Assembly: GCA_964036045.1 (NCBI GenBank)
Contig: OZ038378.1
Coordinates: 185,789,128-185,853,127, forward strand
Direction: 5' to 3'
Source: Eutreptiella sp. 'Long Island Sound 2002'
Lineage: Eukaryota; Euglenozoa; Euglenophyceae; Eutreptiales; Eutreptiaceae
Length of the DNA: 64,000 nt
Shown: one piece after another, positions 1 to 10,033 of the stretch
How positions within the stretch are numbered: the first letter of the stretch is position 1
Layout: each line of letters begins with the position of its first letter
Position numbers and translations under genes: made by a program
Notes under the pieces: generated by a model
Told to the model about the DNA's origin: nothing
Databases searched by the model: none
Seen by the model: only the letters and a program-made list of their open reading frames with translations

Positions 1-704
1 GCACGGAGGGCCAATGCCTGGCCTCTGCGGCCCGCTGCAGAAGGGAGACAGCCTCTGCAACATCCTGCTCACAACCAAAACCATGCAACTTCATTCCGGC
101 CAGGTCTCCCATGGCTGCTACAGAGCCACTGGATACCCCCTGTTGCAGGAGTGCGACAGCCTTGGGGAAGTTCTGAGGGACGCCCTCTCCGTCACGCAAC
201 ATGCAAGCGGCAGCAACCAAAGTCCTTGGATGCGAATCTCTGACAGCAACAAGGTAAAGGCGGAGGGCCTCAGATTTGTTTTCTGGGGCCCCTCTCCCAT
301 ACCTCAGTCTCTCTGCCAGCTGGAATTCCGTCTCCCCTGTCCAATGTCCTGTGGAGGCGTGTGCCAGAAGCTCGCCGGCGACTGTGCGGGCAGGTAAATC
401 GGTGTGCCTTTCCGCACAGACTGGGCGTCCAAGAGCAGGAGTTGTCATTGATGCATCATCACTCATGCCAATGCTTTTCAAGGTGGACGGCGAAATGGAA
501 GGGGGAATGTAACATGGAACAAGAGGGTTGGCAGGTACAACAAAACCTCACAAGAAGTGATCATTGGGAATACACAGTTTGACACATGCAATTTCAGTTC
601 CAGGAATTACAATTATGGGTTTGCACACTCTGAAGTGAAAGCCTTCTGTACCAGGCCATATCGCATCTTCAATGCTTAAACATGCTTCTTCTTGCCACTC
701 TGCG
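1..704 (-). CDS. Sel1-like repeat protein, partial, two exons, runs off left edge
   Basis: Seen: exon 704-552 follows an acceptor (gtgcag) and ends at donor GTGAGG; exon 473-1 follows acceptor ttgaaaag. The phases join (TT + C), and the frame is then open to the window edge. The downstream exon carries at least three Sel1-type units with the family's G-x-G-V, K-A and L-L-Q-x-(G/A) spacing, e.g. LRDGEGVPQNFPKAVALLQQ and LHGFGCEQDVAEAVSLLQRA. Known: Sel1 repeats are short paired helices forming solenoid scaffolds, as in ER-degradation and signalling adaptors. Inferred: a scaffold protein; its partner and compartment cannot be told from this fragment. The upstream exon has no motif I recognise, and its own upstream exons were not found. 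A start at the Met at 466 without the upstream exon is possible. Confident about the repeats, less about the gene model. Confidence 0.7.
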
Positions 705-898
705 CTGCACCCTTCGCCAGAGATTTGCATGCAAGTTTGGGTGCATGCATCATGTATTAGACGCCTATACTTTGCTATACAGGCAACGTACAGCTGAAAG
801 CATAACCGGGATCCCAAATGCCCTGACCCCCCCACTCCCAAACCGTGCAAACGGCCAGCATTGTTTTGACGATTGTGATTTAGGACCCTTTACTGCCC

Positions 899-1340
899 AA
901 AATCTGAGTACTTTGATAGGAAAAGTCGGTCTCCACTTGCCAGCGAGTGGTCCATAATGAAAAACAAAGATACTAACCACACAGGCGCCATTTATGTGCA
1001 GCTATGGACCACTTGTTGGCAAGTGGAGACCGCCTTTTCCTATCGAAGTACTCAAATTTCTAGGAAGAACAGGTCCAAAACCGTACTTTCGTGGTGGAAA
1101 ACCAGATATTTTAACAAAAGTGCCCAACCAATCGGGAAGTGAAAGAAGGACAGGGATGCCAACCACATGGGGGCCATTTATGTGCGGATATGGCACTGTA
1201 CAAATCATTGGCACCTTTCCTGGAATCTGTGATTTTGGGCTCTGAAACTAGGGTTTTGCCCTTACTTGCCAGACCTTTGAGTATTTGGGAAGGAAAAGTG
1301 GGCTTCCACTTGCCAACCAGTGGTCCACAACTGCACATAA
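899..1340. repeat. Triplicated segment in inverted and direct orientation
   Basis: A segment reading roughly TTTGAGTACTT-GATAGGAAAA...CCACTTGCCA-x-AGTGGTCC occurs at 899-955, inverted at 1001-1068, and again in the first orientation at 1268-1335. The first two copies could fold into a hairpin with a 45-base loop. The inner CCACTTGCC/GGCAAGTGG part is itself nearly palindromic. It looks like ends of a small inverted-repeat transposon. Confidence 0.6.
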
Positions 1341-1349
1341 ATGTTGTCC

Positions 1350-2100
1350 ATTCAAATTGGATGCCATGTTGATTACCAAAATACCAATATGAAGGAGACT
1401 GATTTTGGTGTGGGATTGGTGTCCACTAGTTCTGGATTGATGTGCTGTGCCCCCCCCATGGCATACTGCAGCCCAAATGCCTTGTTCTCGGGCTGCCACT
1501 TGCGCCCATGCCCAAAACTGCGTGTTGGACTGATCAGGTATAATTTGGAGGGCTTCAGAAGCAGAGGGGAATGGCACGCTTGCAATGCGCACATTAGGGA
1601 GCGCCACTGTTTGTGTGCCCATTCCGGACGTGCGGGTGCTCATGGCCAATATACGGTGTGTGGGTTTTGTTTTTCCTGTGGCATCGGCACCAACACCAGG
1701 AGCAGGAAAGGCGGACCAGCGGCCAAGCTGCTTGCATACTCCGTGACCGGGTCACTCTTGCCCTTTGCAGCGGGGCAGTTGCCAGAGTGCACAACAGGGG
1801 TGACGTACCAATCAGGTGGGCGTGTTGGATCGAATTGCTTTTGTCAATTGACCAACGTACTCAAGAGACTTTAGGACAGCGTGCAAGACCGCAACTAGAG
1901 AGTTGTTGATTTGGCAGATTATCTGCCGCAGATCGCCCATGCTAACACCACAGTGGGGTACCCGGAATAGATCCCCCCATTGTCCAATGGCACCAACGGA
2001 GAGGGAGCTGACCACCCATGCCACCGCAATGTTCCGGACCCCTTATGTGTACGGACTTGGTGAGCTGTGGATTGTTCTTGGTATTGATGGTGTGCCTTTG
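1350..2100. other. No firm gene; scattered coding-like pieces
   Basis: The minus strand has open stretches (about 1373-1649 and 1812-2024) of plausible amino-acid composition, but frames change repeatedly and no domain is recognisable. Probably decayed transposon sequence. Confidence 0.3.
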
Positions 2101-2108
2101 TGGAAACC

Positions 2109-3212
2109 TCATGTTGTGGGTGGCACACTTGCACTAACTGGGACCCTGAAATCCCTTGAGGCACATTCCCTAGCTAGGGTAGTTGAAGATAGTGGGTGTG
2201 TACAAGGCGTAGAGGAAAACTGCTCACAACATTTCCTGGTTGTCAACGTAAAGGCCGTGTTTGATGCCTTACACATGGACAATGTGCTGCATGAAAGCAA
2301 TGGAACAATACTCGAGATTCTTGGGCATGGACAGCACTGAACACGGGTATTTCCCTTTATATCCTTTATATTGCTGTGGCAACACCAACTTTGGCCCCGC
2401 ACCACATTCTCTTGGTGCACAGGTTTATGTCTGTTTTCAGTGGGGACCATTCTCCCTTCAGCCCGTGGCATAGGAAAGGGAACAATGTTCCCCATGTCAA
2501 CAGAAATTGAGGCACATGCACAGTCCAATGTGTCCCCAGGGAGTTGCAAGGATGGCCTCAAGGGTTGCCAACATTTTTCGCAAGGCTTGGGCAGCCCGTG
2601 TAGTAGATTGAATTTCTGATGCTTTGGGTTTTGGGTATAGGCCACATTTACCATGGTACCTATGTGCACAAACATGGCATGCAGGAGACGGTGCAGAGGA
2701 ATGCCATTCCCATTGTGATGCTTCATCTCACCTTGCAAGGCGACACATAGCAAATCACAGATTTATGATAAGCCTTGGCGTGGATACAGTGTTCGCATTA
2801 GTACTTCATCTTGTTGTTGCATCCACCTCCTTTGGTGTGCCTTCGTATCTATTGGAGGTATTTCTACTTTCAAATTCTTCATTGTTGCTTCCCACACATT
2901 TACAGGGACTTTCTTGGTTGTCACGACATGTGCCTTGCTTGTTGGTAGCAATATACCAAAAAACATGTTCGCCATCCCATGTGAGCAATCAATGCCATGT
3001 TGCTCAGCTGGTATAGATTGAAACACAACACTTGGTGATTTGGCATGTTGGCGTTCAGGGGCAGTGTAGCTCAACACTTCAAGGGCCAGCACATCGCAGC
3101 ATGTGCATGGTGTTTGTTTAGGTTTGGTGGAACTTGGTCCGTCTCTGCCATTAATTTTGTAGCAATATACAGCATTATATATATAACGATATTGTGTACA
3201 ATATTGTGGCAT
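2109..3212 (-). pseudogene. Uncharacterised 1.1-kb reading frame with one in-frame stop, probable transposon relic
   Basis: One frame is open from 3212 to 2109 except for a single TAA at 2765-2763, where the reading passes PRQGLS, stop, ICDLLCVALQ. Composition looks protein-like on both sides of the stop: CxC pairs near the start, a QRRW-rich stretch before the stop, and HRLLHAMFVHIG after it. No intron boundary is visible at the stop. I do not recognise the family. The unbroken frame and lack of host-like splice sites suggest a single-ORF mobile-element gene with one disabling mutation, but chance cannot be excluded for the 3' half, which becomes low in structure. Confidence 0.35.
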
Positions 3213-3377
3213 GGGCCTTCGTATGCCTCAACATTTTGTTGACTAGTTGTGAAACGCATGTTTCGCGAATGTTGACAAAGCACTTTGGTGAGTTTGATGC
3301 AACTCTGCGTGCACAATTGCCATTGTGATTTGCTGGACACACATTTGCACACAATTGCTATTGCTATTGATGGTCCA

Positions 3378-3520
3378 ATCCTATCCAAACAAGGTCCCAT
3401 CCTGTGTGAACATGGTGTGATCATGTCCGAAAGTGTTCCAATCCCGTTTGAGCATGTTCCCATACTGTCTGAACATTTACCTATCCTATCTAAACATGTT
3501 ACGACTCTATCGCAACTACG
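3378..3520 (+). repeat. Imperfect 21-bp tandem repeat (about 7 units)
   Basis: Units of 21 bases resembling CTGTCTGAACATGTTCCCATC follow one another. Read on the plus strand they give a seven-residue repeat (ILSEHVP-like) within an open stretch 3285-3533. Period 21 keeps the frame, so selection for a heptad peptide is possible, but no gene context supports it. Confidence 0.55.
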
Positions 3521-3888
3521 TGAAGCCGTGTAATTATGTGCACCACAACATCCATGTTAACAGGTTTCAATCTGCTTCAGACATCTCCAAACACATCATC
3601 GGAGCAACCCATGAATCTCATTTATTGTACGTGTACACGTGTGTTTAGCATGCCCTTGCATGTGTTGTGCCTTGGGGAAAATCGGAATCCTTAAATGTTT
3701 TGTTCATGGGAAATGGTGCACGGATGTCTGTATGAACGATATGTTCTCATAGTCAAGGGGGGTCCATATAGAAACGGATACAGAGCTCGCAGATACCCCC
3801 ATCTCACAGGCATATGGCCATCACCACAACTCTCTCTGTGCATTGTTTTGCCTTGCTGCACCGTAGTGCAAACCAAACCAGTGCTCAA

Positions 3889-3970
3889 TGTTGCCTTGAG
3901 TTCACAAGGTGGCTATCGAATGTTTCCTGGGGTGTTTGGGTCAGCTCTCCCCCACCCATTGGTGCCGGCC
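3889..3970. repeat. Dispersed 90-bp repeat, copy 1
   Basis: Shares AATGTTGCCTTGAGTTC, then TATCGAAYGTTTC and a GGTYAGCTC/CCCCC tail with copies at 4420-4505 and 19573-19660. All three lie next to RNase H-type retroelement fragments, so this may be part of a retroelement's 3' region. Confidence 0.65.
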
Positions 3971-4025
3971 AGTCATGAACCATGCACACTGGGGCTTGTC
4001 CCTACGCTTCCCCACTCGATCTGGC

Positions 4026-4340
4026 TCAACGGCCGTTTCCTCGCCCTGTCTCGCGCGGCTCTGACAACAGCAACACATAAGAAACACAGGCCACTTCCCC
4101 CACCCCTGCACCCTGCCCAAAAACCATGTCCTTGGCCTGTTCACGGACAAGCGGGGTACCACTTGTCCAAATGTAATGCCCTGCCCCTTTCGTACTCGCC
4201 CCCATGATCAGATTTTTGTTGCCCTCCGCCAACGCGACCTGCACCTGCACTTCCCACCCAAACGGGTGGACACTTGACCTTTTGATCCATCAGACCCATC
4301 GGCATAGTGCCCAGGCCATGACTTCAGGTTTTTGAAATGA
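4026..4340 (-). pseudogene. RNase H-type retroelement fragment (N-terminal part)
   Basis: Starting near 4340 the minus strand reads ...PGHYADGSDGSKGQVS, which carries the (Y)-(T/A)-D-G-S motif that opens retroelement RNase H domains and supplies its first catalytic Asp. The frame then shifts, and protein-like sequence continues in another frame to about 4026. No catalytic Glu or later Asp motifs could be placed. A degraded fragment. Confidence 0.4.
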
Positions 4341-4419
4341 CCAGCATGTTCCTGGCCTCATGCCAGACTCAATCAGCTCGCCTGATCGCCCGTTCTACTG
4401 CTCTGCAGCACATCCAAAC

Positions 4420-4505
4420 CAGTGCCGAATGTTGCCTTGAGTTCGCCCGAGGGGTATCGAACGTTTCTTGGGATTGTCTGGGTTAGCTCATCCCCCATAG
4501 TGCCA
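4420..4505. repeat. Dispersed 90-bp repeat, copy 2
   Basis: Second copy of the family described at 3889-3970, directly oriented, about 530 bp away. It ends at a G run (4507-4526). Confidence 0.65.
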
Positions 4506-4529
4506 GGGGGGGGGGAGGGGGGGTTACAT

Positions 4530-7140
4530 CCCAACTTAACACTACGCATGAAGGGGACATACATGATCCATGAACCTTCTCAAAGAAAAAAACTCCAGTT
4601 GGACAGTTGGGGGTCCACCACAGGTCAGCAGCAATATTATCGCAGGACAGTCCAGCCCGAGCCCACTCTTGCGCTGGATTAAGGCCTGCCAGTAACAGAT
4701 GATCACGCTGACGAGAAATATTATGCGCCGGGGATTGTAGTTTAGTCTTGAGTGTTTTTGTGAATTAGTTTCTGTCATCTATTTTGAACGCTCGGCTTGC
4801 ACGAGTCCTTTAATTTTGAAAACCCGAAAGACCAAGGTGCCGAGTACTACACACTTCATTGTGTTGCGATTGAGAGATCTTTTTGTTAACTTTAGGAAAC
4901 AAGGATGGCCCTTTGGCGGCTGCATTTGGTGAGGTTGGGGTTGGGCATTGTACTGTGTTGGTAATAGAATATTTTGTAACCTAGGGGAAAAAAACAAAAA
5001 GAAGAACAAGCAACAACAACTTCAACACAAGTCACATGTGCTTCAGTTCTTAGGTCCACAATGCAGAACCTGCAATATTCCACAATTAGGCAGGTTTCCT
5101 AAACTGCACGCTGCAAGGTGCACCGCAAGAAAAGCGTTCTCTGTTGTTACCACCATGCACTTTTGAACAATTGGAGGGCACAGGGCAGCTGATCTGAAGG
5201 CTGGAAGCTGGAGGAAGGTAGCTCAGCGCTTCCTTGAGGTATTTGAGTCGCCAGAGCCGCCAGAGGTCTGCATGATGCACGAATTCATGGGCGTGTGCTG
5301 CAGCCCTACCACTTAGTCGAGTGCAAATGCACAGAGCCATGCGTCCAACCCAGAATCAAGGGGGCTGCGGCGGCAGCATTCTGCAAATTCCAGATTCCAA
5401 AGGCACAATGTCAAATTGCTGGGTTAGCCTCTGCTCAAGAGTTATAAGGGGAGCTGATACATGGTAGCTTATAAGTGGGGGCGAAGTATGGGCTGTGCAA
5501 ACAGAAGTAAGCCAGCATAGACGTTCAATTTTCGGGGGCATTTCGGGTGGCGATGGCGTATCCTTTGAAAAATGTGTCGAATGAAGTATGTCTGGGTGGC
5601 TTGTCTGCACACAACTGATGCCACATGTGCAGGGCAGGCACAACCCATGTGTCATCAAGCTCTGGATCGAAACATGTTTGGCGTTAGATGTGCCCCAGTT
5701 GTGCCACCACAACTATTTGATGGGTGGCAGGACATCGGGCACACCATTTGTTCCTGCATCGGTTGCTCAAGACCGCCAAAAGAGTGTCCCATCAGAAACA
5801 TAATTCGTGAAAAGACGAAGGCTGAAAGGACACAATGCAATGAAGGTTGATGACTTACAAACCAGAAGATCCATAAAAACCTGCCCTTAGCCCCGGTTGA
5901 CCACTTGCCATGCAAAAAAAAAGGAGTGCTCGATTGTGCGCATTAAAGCCCCCAAACCCGCCCCCCACACACACATGAATGGTTTTGGCCCGACCCCCTT
6001 GGCTACGAAAATGCTGCGGCCACTCTTCAAGCGCGCGGTAGAGGGGGAGCACCCTCGCTGCCCGGCTTCAATGCCTGGTGATGTTGCTTCGTGGTGATGT
6101 TGATTGCAGTGGGTGAACTCTGTTGGTGGTGGTGGTGGTGGTGGTGGTGGTGGTGGCTGCGGCAGCGCGGTGGTGGTGGCCAGCCTTGGTGGTGGTGGCG
6201 GTTGTGATGGCGATGCTGGTGGTGGTGGTGGTCTTGCTGCGTCCGGCAGGACAGATCACTTGACTCATGGCCAGCGCCTGTCAATGTTGCTGCGGGCCAA
6301 ATTCTAATATTCATTGCCAGCAAATACTACGGTATTGCGTCTTCGAGTACAATGTGTGCCCCACAGAGCTCGCCGCCATGATACTGCGGTGCACGGCGCC
6401 GTGTGGTTGCAATCCGAAGTCGCATCCAGGACGACAACCCCCCACGGCCACACACCGCTTGACCACGCACCTACCGGCCACACCCTCACAACCGCACACT
6501 CCCGTGACGGGGGACAGTCCGATGTGGATCTGTGCAGGGCACGAGGGTCTGTTCCGAAACCCGCACTCTTTTGCCTGGAGTGATTGGAATGCACTGAGGG
6601 CCTGCACGGGCTTGACGGACTTCTGTCAAGTGTTGCGTTGCGGGGCAGTCTGGCGAGAAACGTTGAAGGAAGGGGAGTGACGGACATTCCAGGCGGCGGT
6701 ATTCCCGGCCGGCGGACATCGCCTCTTACCTCATCCTTGCCCTGCCGGATGCGGCCGAACTCTTTAGTTCCGAGGCTGCGCAGTCCAAGTGTCATGAAGC
6801 GAGCTATTGTACATCATGAAGGTTCGGGCCGCTCAGTCGTCGAAGCAGCAGGTGCACAAAATGGTTCACGAAGGCCACAGCGCCGTGCGGAGGGGCCGGG
6901 GTGCAGAGAGGACCTGGCTCAGCCGACAGAGTAGTCCCGCACACTGCCACATCGAGAGAGCACACACTCACAACGCAGTTCGAGGGCATGAACACAAATG
7001 GCAACTTGGTCAAGGGGTTAGAAAACTTGTGTTGCGGGAGAACTCAACGGGTGCTCTGCTGCATGCAGCTCGACGGTTGGAGGGTTAGCGACAGCAGTTG
7101 GGAACCGACAGCAATTGGAGGGGAACCGAAGGCACTTTGA
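4530..7140. other. No confident gene; simple repeats and weak exon candidates
   Basis: Contains a GGT microsatellite (separate entry). The minus strand at 5860-5915 has an acceptor-like tract, a short open piece and a GTAAGT donor near 5858, and 5086-5340 has a protein-like minus-strand stretch (...DLWRLWRLKYLKEAL...). Neither could be tied to neighbours or to a domain. Confidence 0.3.
6121..6240 (+). repeat. GGT/GGC trinucleotide microsatellite
   Basis: A run of GGT triplets (6121-6155) with further interrupted GGT and GGC triplets to 6231. It explains the poly-Gly and poly-His open frames on either strand here. Confidence 0.85.
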
Positions 7141-7448
7141 TGGCAAGTAGAGCGGCCCCTGGTGGCCGCCTTTAAAGCAAAAGAAACCAAAGAAATGCCC
7201 TTCTCTGCTGAGATCGGTAATCTGGTTTTGGCCTACAGTTTGGTCACAATAGTCCCCAACTCCCACATCCCTGTAGAGGGCACCAACCCTGCTGCAGCAG
7301 ATGATGCCAGTGATAACCCCCGTTCCCGTGTGTGGATCCGCGGCAAGTGGTATACGGTGCCTTCCGGATACCCCCCAAATGCTGATGACCAACCTTTCTG
7401 CACAGAGCTGCAAGATGAGTTGAAAAACATATCTTTGGGACTGGCTGG
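7141..7448 (+). CDS. Exon of an unidentified plus-strand gene
   Basis: The plus strand is open from 7141 (in-frame TGA at 7138) to a strong donor, G|GTGAGT, at 7449. The translation is protein-like and not low complexity: ...MPFSAEIGNLVLAYSLV at the start, VWIRGKWYTVPSGYPPNADD in the middle, and a C-terminal amphipathic stretch ELQDELKNISLGLA. The Met at 7195 could be the initiator; alternatively the exon begins at an acceptor between 7141 and 7190. It ends in phase 2. The next exon was not found; a G run lies about 100 bp into the putative intron. I do not recognise the family. It is one of very few plus-strand coding candidates in the window. Confidence 0.5.
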
Positions 7449-8080
7449 GTGAGTGCTTTGAGCGGTGCCTCATTTGGTGAAACTGGTTTCGAAACCCGAC
7501 GACCCGCAAACCCCCAAGTGACGGGCCGTCGCGGGGATGGTCTCGGGGGGGGGGGGGGGATGAAGGGTTCGATGTCAGACAGAGGACGTCCCCCACATCC
7601 CTAAACTACCCCCCCCCCAAAGCCTTCGTGGAACACCCCGCCTCCACATATCCTCAAGTCTCCATCCTCGATACGCCCCGAAACGCCCCTTCAAACGCCC
7701 CGTTCCGGACCCCAAGCCCCCCCTCCGCCCCCCGCCCCCCTTTAATAATGCCACTGCTTAACCCGGCCACAGCGGAGTGCCTTCGAGCACTTTCATATCC
7801 GGCGCCCCCTCCATCGACCAAGACCCATCGACTGTTGAATAAGTGAAGGAGTCGGCGGCTGAGTAACCGTGCGGGCCCATATCGTGATGAAAGAACAGCG
7901 CCCCACCTGCGGCAAGGAGCGGAATGCAGCGAGTCGGAGGGGCAAAACACAGGGACAGAGGGGGCCAGAGTGCGGTTTGGGGGGGGGGGGTGGACAAAGC
8001 CGAAAGCATTCCCGTTCGTTATGTAGGGGGAGAGTTTGCATTGCAAACACGTCGGGTAACAGTAGGAATTGCCGCTTCAG
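7449..8080. other. Non-coding, G/C-run rich
   Basis: Holds G or C runs at about 7545-7559, 7610-7618 and 7980-7990, and pyrimidine-rich DNA. I see no supportable gene. It is presumably intron of the plus-strand exon ending at 7448. Confidence 0.4.
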
Positions 8081-8239
8081 AGGGTAGGAGCTGTGGGGCA
8101 AAGATTGCAAGCAACTGCCAGCTCATGAACCGCGATTCTCGGTTGGAATGGGCGGCCCACCACTGCGAAAGCATCCGCCCGCAGTGAAGGCTCGTCCCAG
8201 GGCGGTCCTTAACGGAAACAAAAACCTTCATTGCGTTAC

Positions 8240-8400
8240 GTGTCACCCAACCAACGCGCACACACCGACTACGTGCCCACTACACACCCACTGAACACCC
8301 GCCATACGCCGACTATACGCCTGCTATACGCCCACGATGCGCTCACTGTACGCCCACTGCACGCCCTCTGTGCACCCGCTCTGTGCCCACTATCCGGTCG
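8240..8400 (+). repeat. Imperfect 10-bp repeat (TACGCCCACT-like), with an inverted patch at 8810-8862
   Basis: About 14 degenerate units such as TATACGCCCA, TGTACGCCCA and TGTGCCCACT. The complementary form (AGTGGGCGTATAGTGGGC) recurs at 8810-8862, so the two patches could pair across 400-600 bp. Confidence 0.6.
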
Positions 8401-8923
8401 CAAGGGTGCGGATGGTGCTTGTGGAGGTAGCTGAGGGTTGTGGAGGGTCGCTGCGGGTTGTCACGGATGTCCTTGTTGAGGAGCGTAAAGTGCGGGGGGG
8501 GGGGGGGGGGGCTGTTCTCGATAATCGAGGGGCGGAGTTTGTTGCTTGAAGGTGGTGGAGGATTTGTCAAGTCTCTTGAGGACGTTTTGTTTCGACTTCC
8601 CTGCCTGACATGCACTGCACTGCTGCACTCACAGTCAATTCTTCGGACAGCCATGTACTGCTCACCATGCTGAAACACAGTAAACTCTGAACAAGGGTCA
8701 AAACATAAAGTTCTTGGGAACTTTTAGGTTGGAGTTGTACCCAGAGCTTTAGGGGTGAGAGGGTGACAGAGGGACCTCAGGGGTAGTCGACGGCTATGGA
8801 TGCTCGTTGAATGGGCGTATTGCGCGCGTCAAGTGGGCGTATAGTGGGCACGCAGTGGGCCCCAAAGGCCCGCCATACCCCTGCAGCCCTGCACAACCCT
8901 CATCACAAGGGGCCCGACAAGAC

Positions 8924-9164
8924 CTGAGAAGCAATCCAATAGCAAGTCCGAACTCTTGATAGGGTCCTTGCACACGGGGCACGTAAATTGCACGCACGCG
9001 CGGTTGCCTACCGGATCCAAAAAGCGGTTACTGGCAGGGCTCTGTAGCAGCCGGGCCAAATCGAAGCTTTGGGGGTGGAGGCATGTTGTGCCGCGCACGG
9101 GCACCTCGATGATGTCGCCGCCACTGGGGTCCCGCAGGGAGACCTCTATGGTGGGGCCTGCGTT
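8924..9164 (-). CDS. SP-RING (MIZ) zinc-finger exon of a PIAS/SIZ-type SUMO E3 ligase
   Basis: SP-RING domains bind the SUMO-E2 Ubc9 and promote transfer of SUMO to nuclear targets. Seen: an exon with acceptor tgcccttcacag and donor G|GTCTTG (8923). It translates as IEVSLRDPSGGDIIEVPVRG, then TTCLHPQSFDL, a 20-residue spacer, and CPVCKDPIKSSDLLLD. The C-x-H and C-P-x-C zinc ligands of the family and the trailing D-L-L-L-D (compare D-L-I-V-D) are present. The usual QCFD is QSFD here, and the loop before CPVC is longer than usual and lacks the common Trp. The SAP-like exon upstream (10034-10894) fits the same gene. No PINIT domain was found between them. Downstream, a good acceptor at about 8218 and another at about 8666 may begin later exons. 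Starts in phase 0 and ends in phase 1. Confidence 0.8.
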
Positions 9165-9326
9165 CTGTGAAGGGCACGGAGAATGGCTACACGGGCCTGG
9201 GAGTGGCAATGCCCCCATCCCCTGGGCTACGGTTCCCAGTACCTTCGCCCCTACCGCCTTGCCCAAGTAAAAAATTAATATGGTACATACGCCCCCTGTG
9301 TCTTACACAAGCCGTGTTGCTGGTTG

Positions 9327-9620
9327 AGGGACGTTTCTCCCTCGTTGAACACGAAAAACAGCCATGACAGCGTTCACAGAGCGCTGCGTATACACAAAAT
9401 CGTGCATCTGCAGACGCCGAGAGGTGCACAAGACATAGAGCGGGGCACAAAGGCTTCCCCAACTATTCAGGCAAAGGCTCAGAAAGCTGCATGCAATCGT
9501 GTGAGTGCTCATGCACAGCCTCACAAGTACAGAACCACAACTGTGCATGCACAGGTGGCCCCCTTGCTTGTTGGCCGAGACGCTTGTTGCAGCCTCCTCC
9601 CCCCACATCTATGGCTCTTA
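9327..9620. repeat. 0.3-kb repeat shared with 13302-13620, copy 1
   Basis: Nearly collinear with 13302-13620, e.g. GACGCTTGTTGCAGCCTCCT, CATCTATGGCTCTT and ACCACAACTGTGCATGCACA in both. On the minus strand this copy is broken by a TAG and frame changes. It lies 163 bp before the SP-RING exon, in the intron. Confidence 0.8.
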
Positions 9621-10033
9621 AACCCCTCTGGCCCTGGATTCGGCAACGGGGCTGATTGTGGTCAAGCAGGGCTTCTTTACTTCGGCAGCAATGAGTTCTC
9701 TGATGGTTCGGCTCAAGCTTGCATCCCATCTCATCTTTTGTTTGGAGCTCTTCTAATAGCACCAGTACCAGCCATTTCCAGGGGCAGTCAGGAGCAATCA
9801 GCTCTGACCGCCCAAATCTAGCAGAACACAATCTACAGCTTCCATGAAGGGCAGTGGTCAGCGTGGCCCAATGCAAGGGTATGACCCAAGGATACCAGCG
9901 CAGTCAGGCCTCATCCTTTGACATCGCTCCATCACCGGACGTGATGGTTTGTATGCACAGTGCAATATGAAGCCGCTGCTAGGCTGACAGTCTTGGTAGT
10001 ATGCGCAAGTCAAAGCCATTGTTGAGGCCATAC

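Noticed and set aside
6027-6323. Poly-His and poly-Gly frames
   Set aside because: Direct by-product of the GGT microsatellite.
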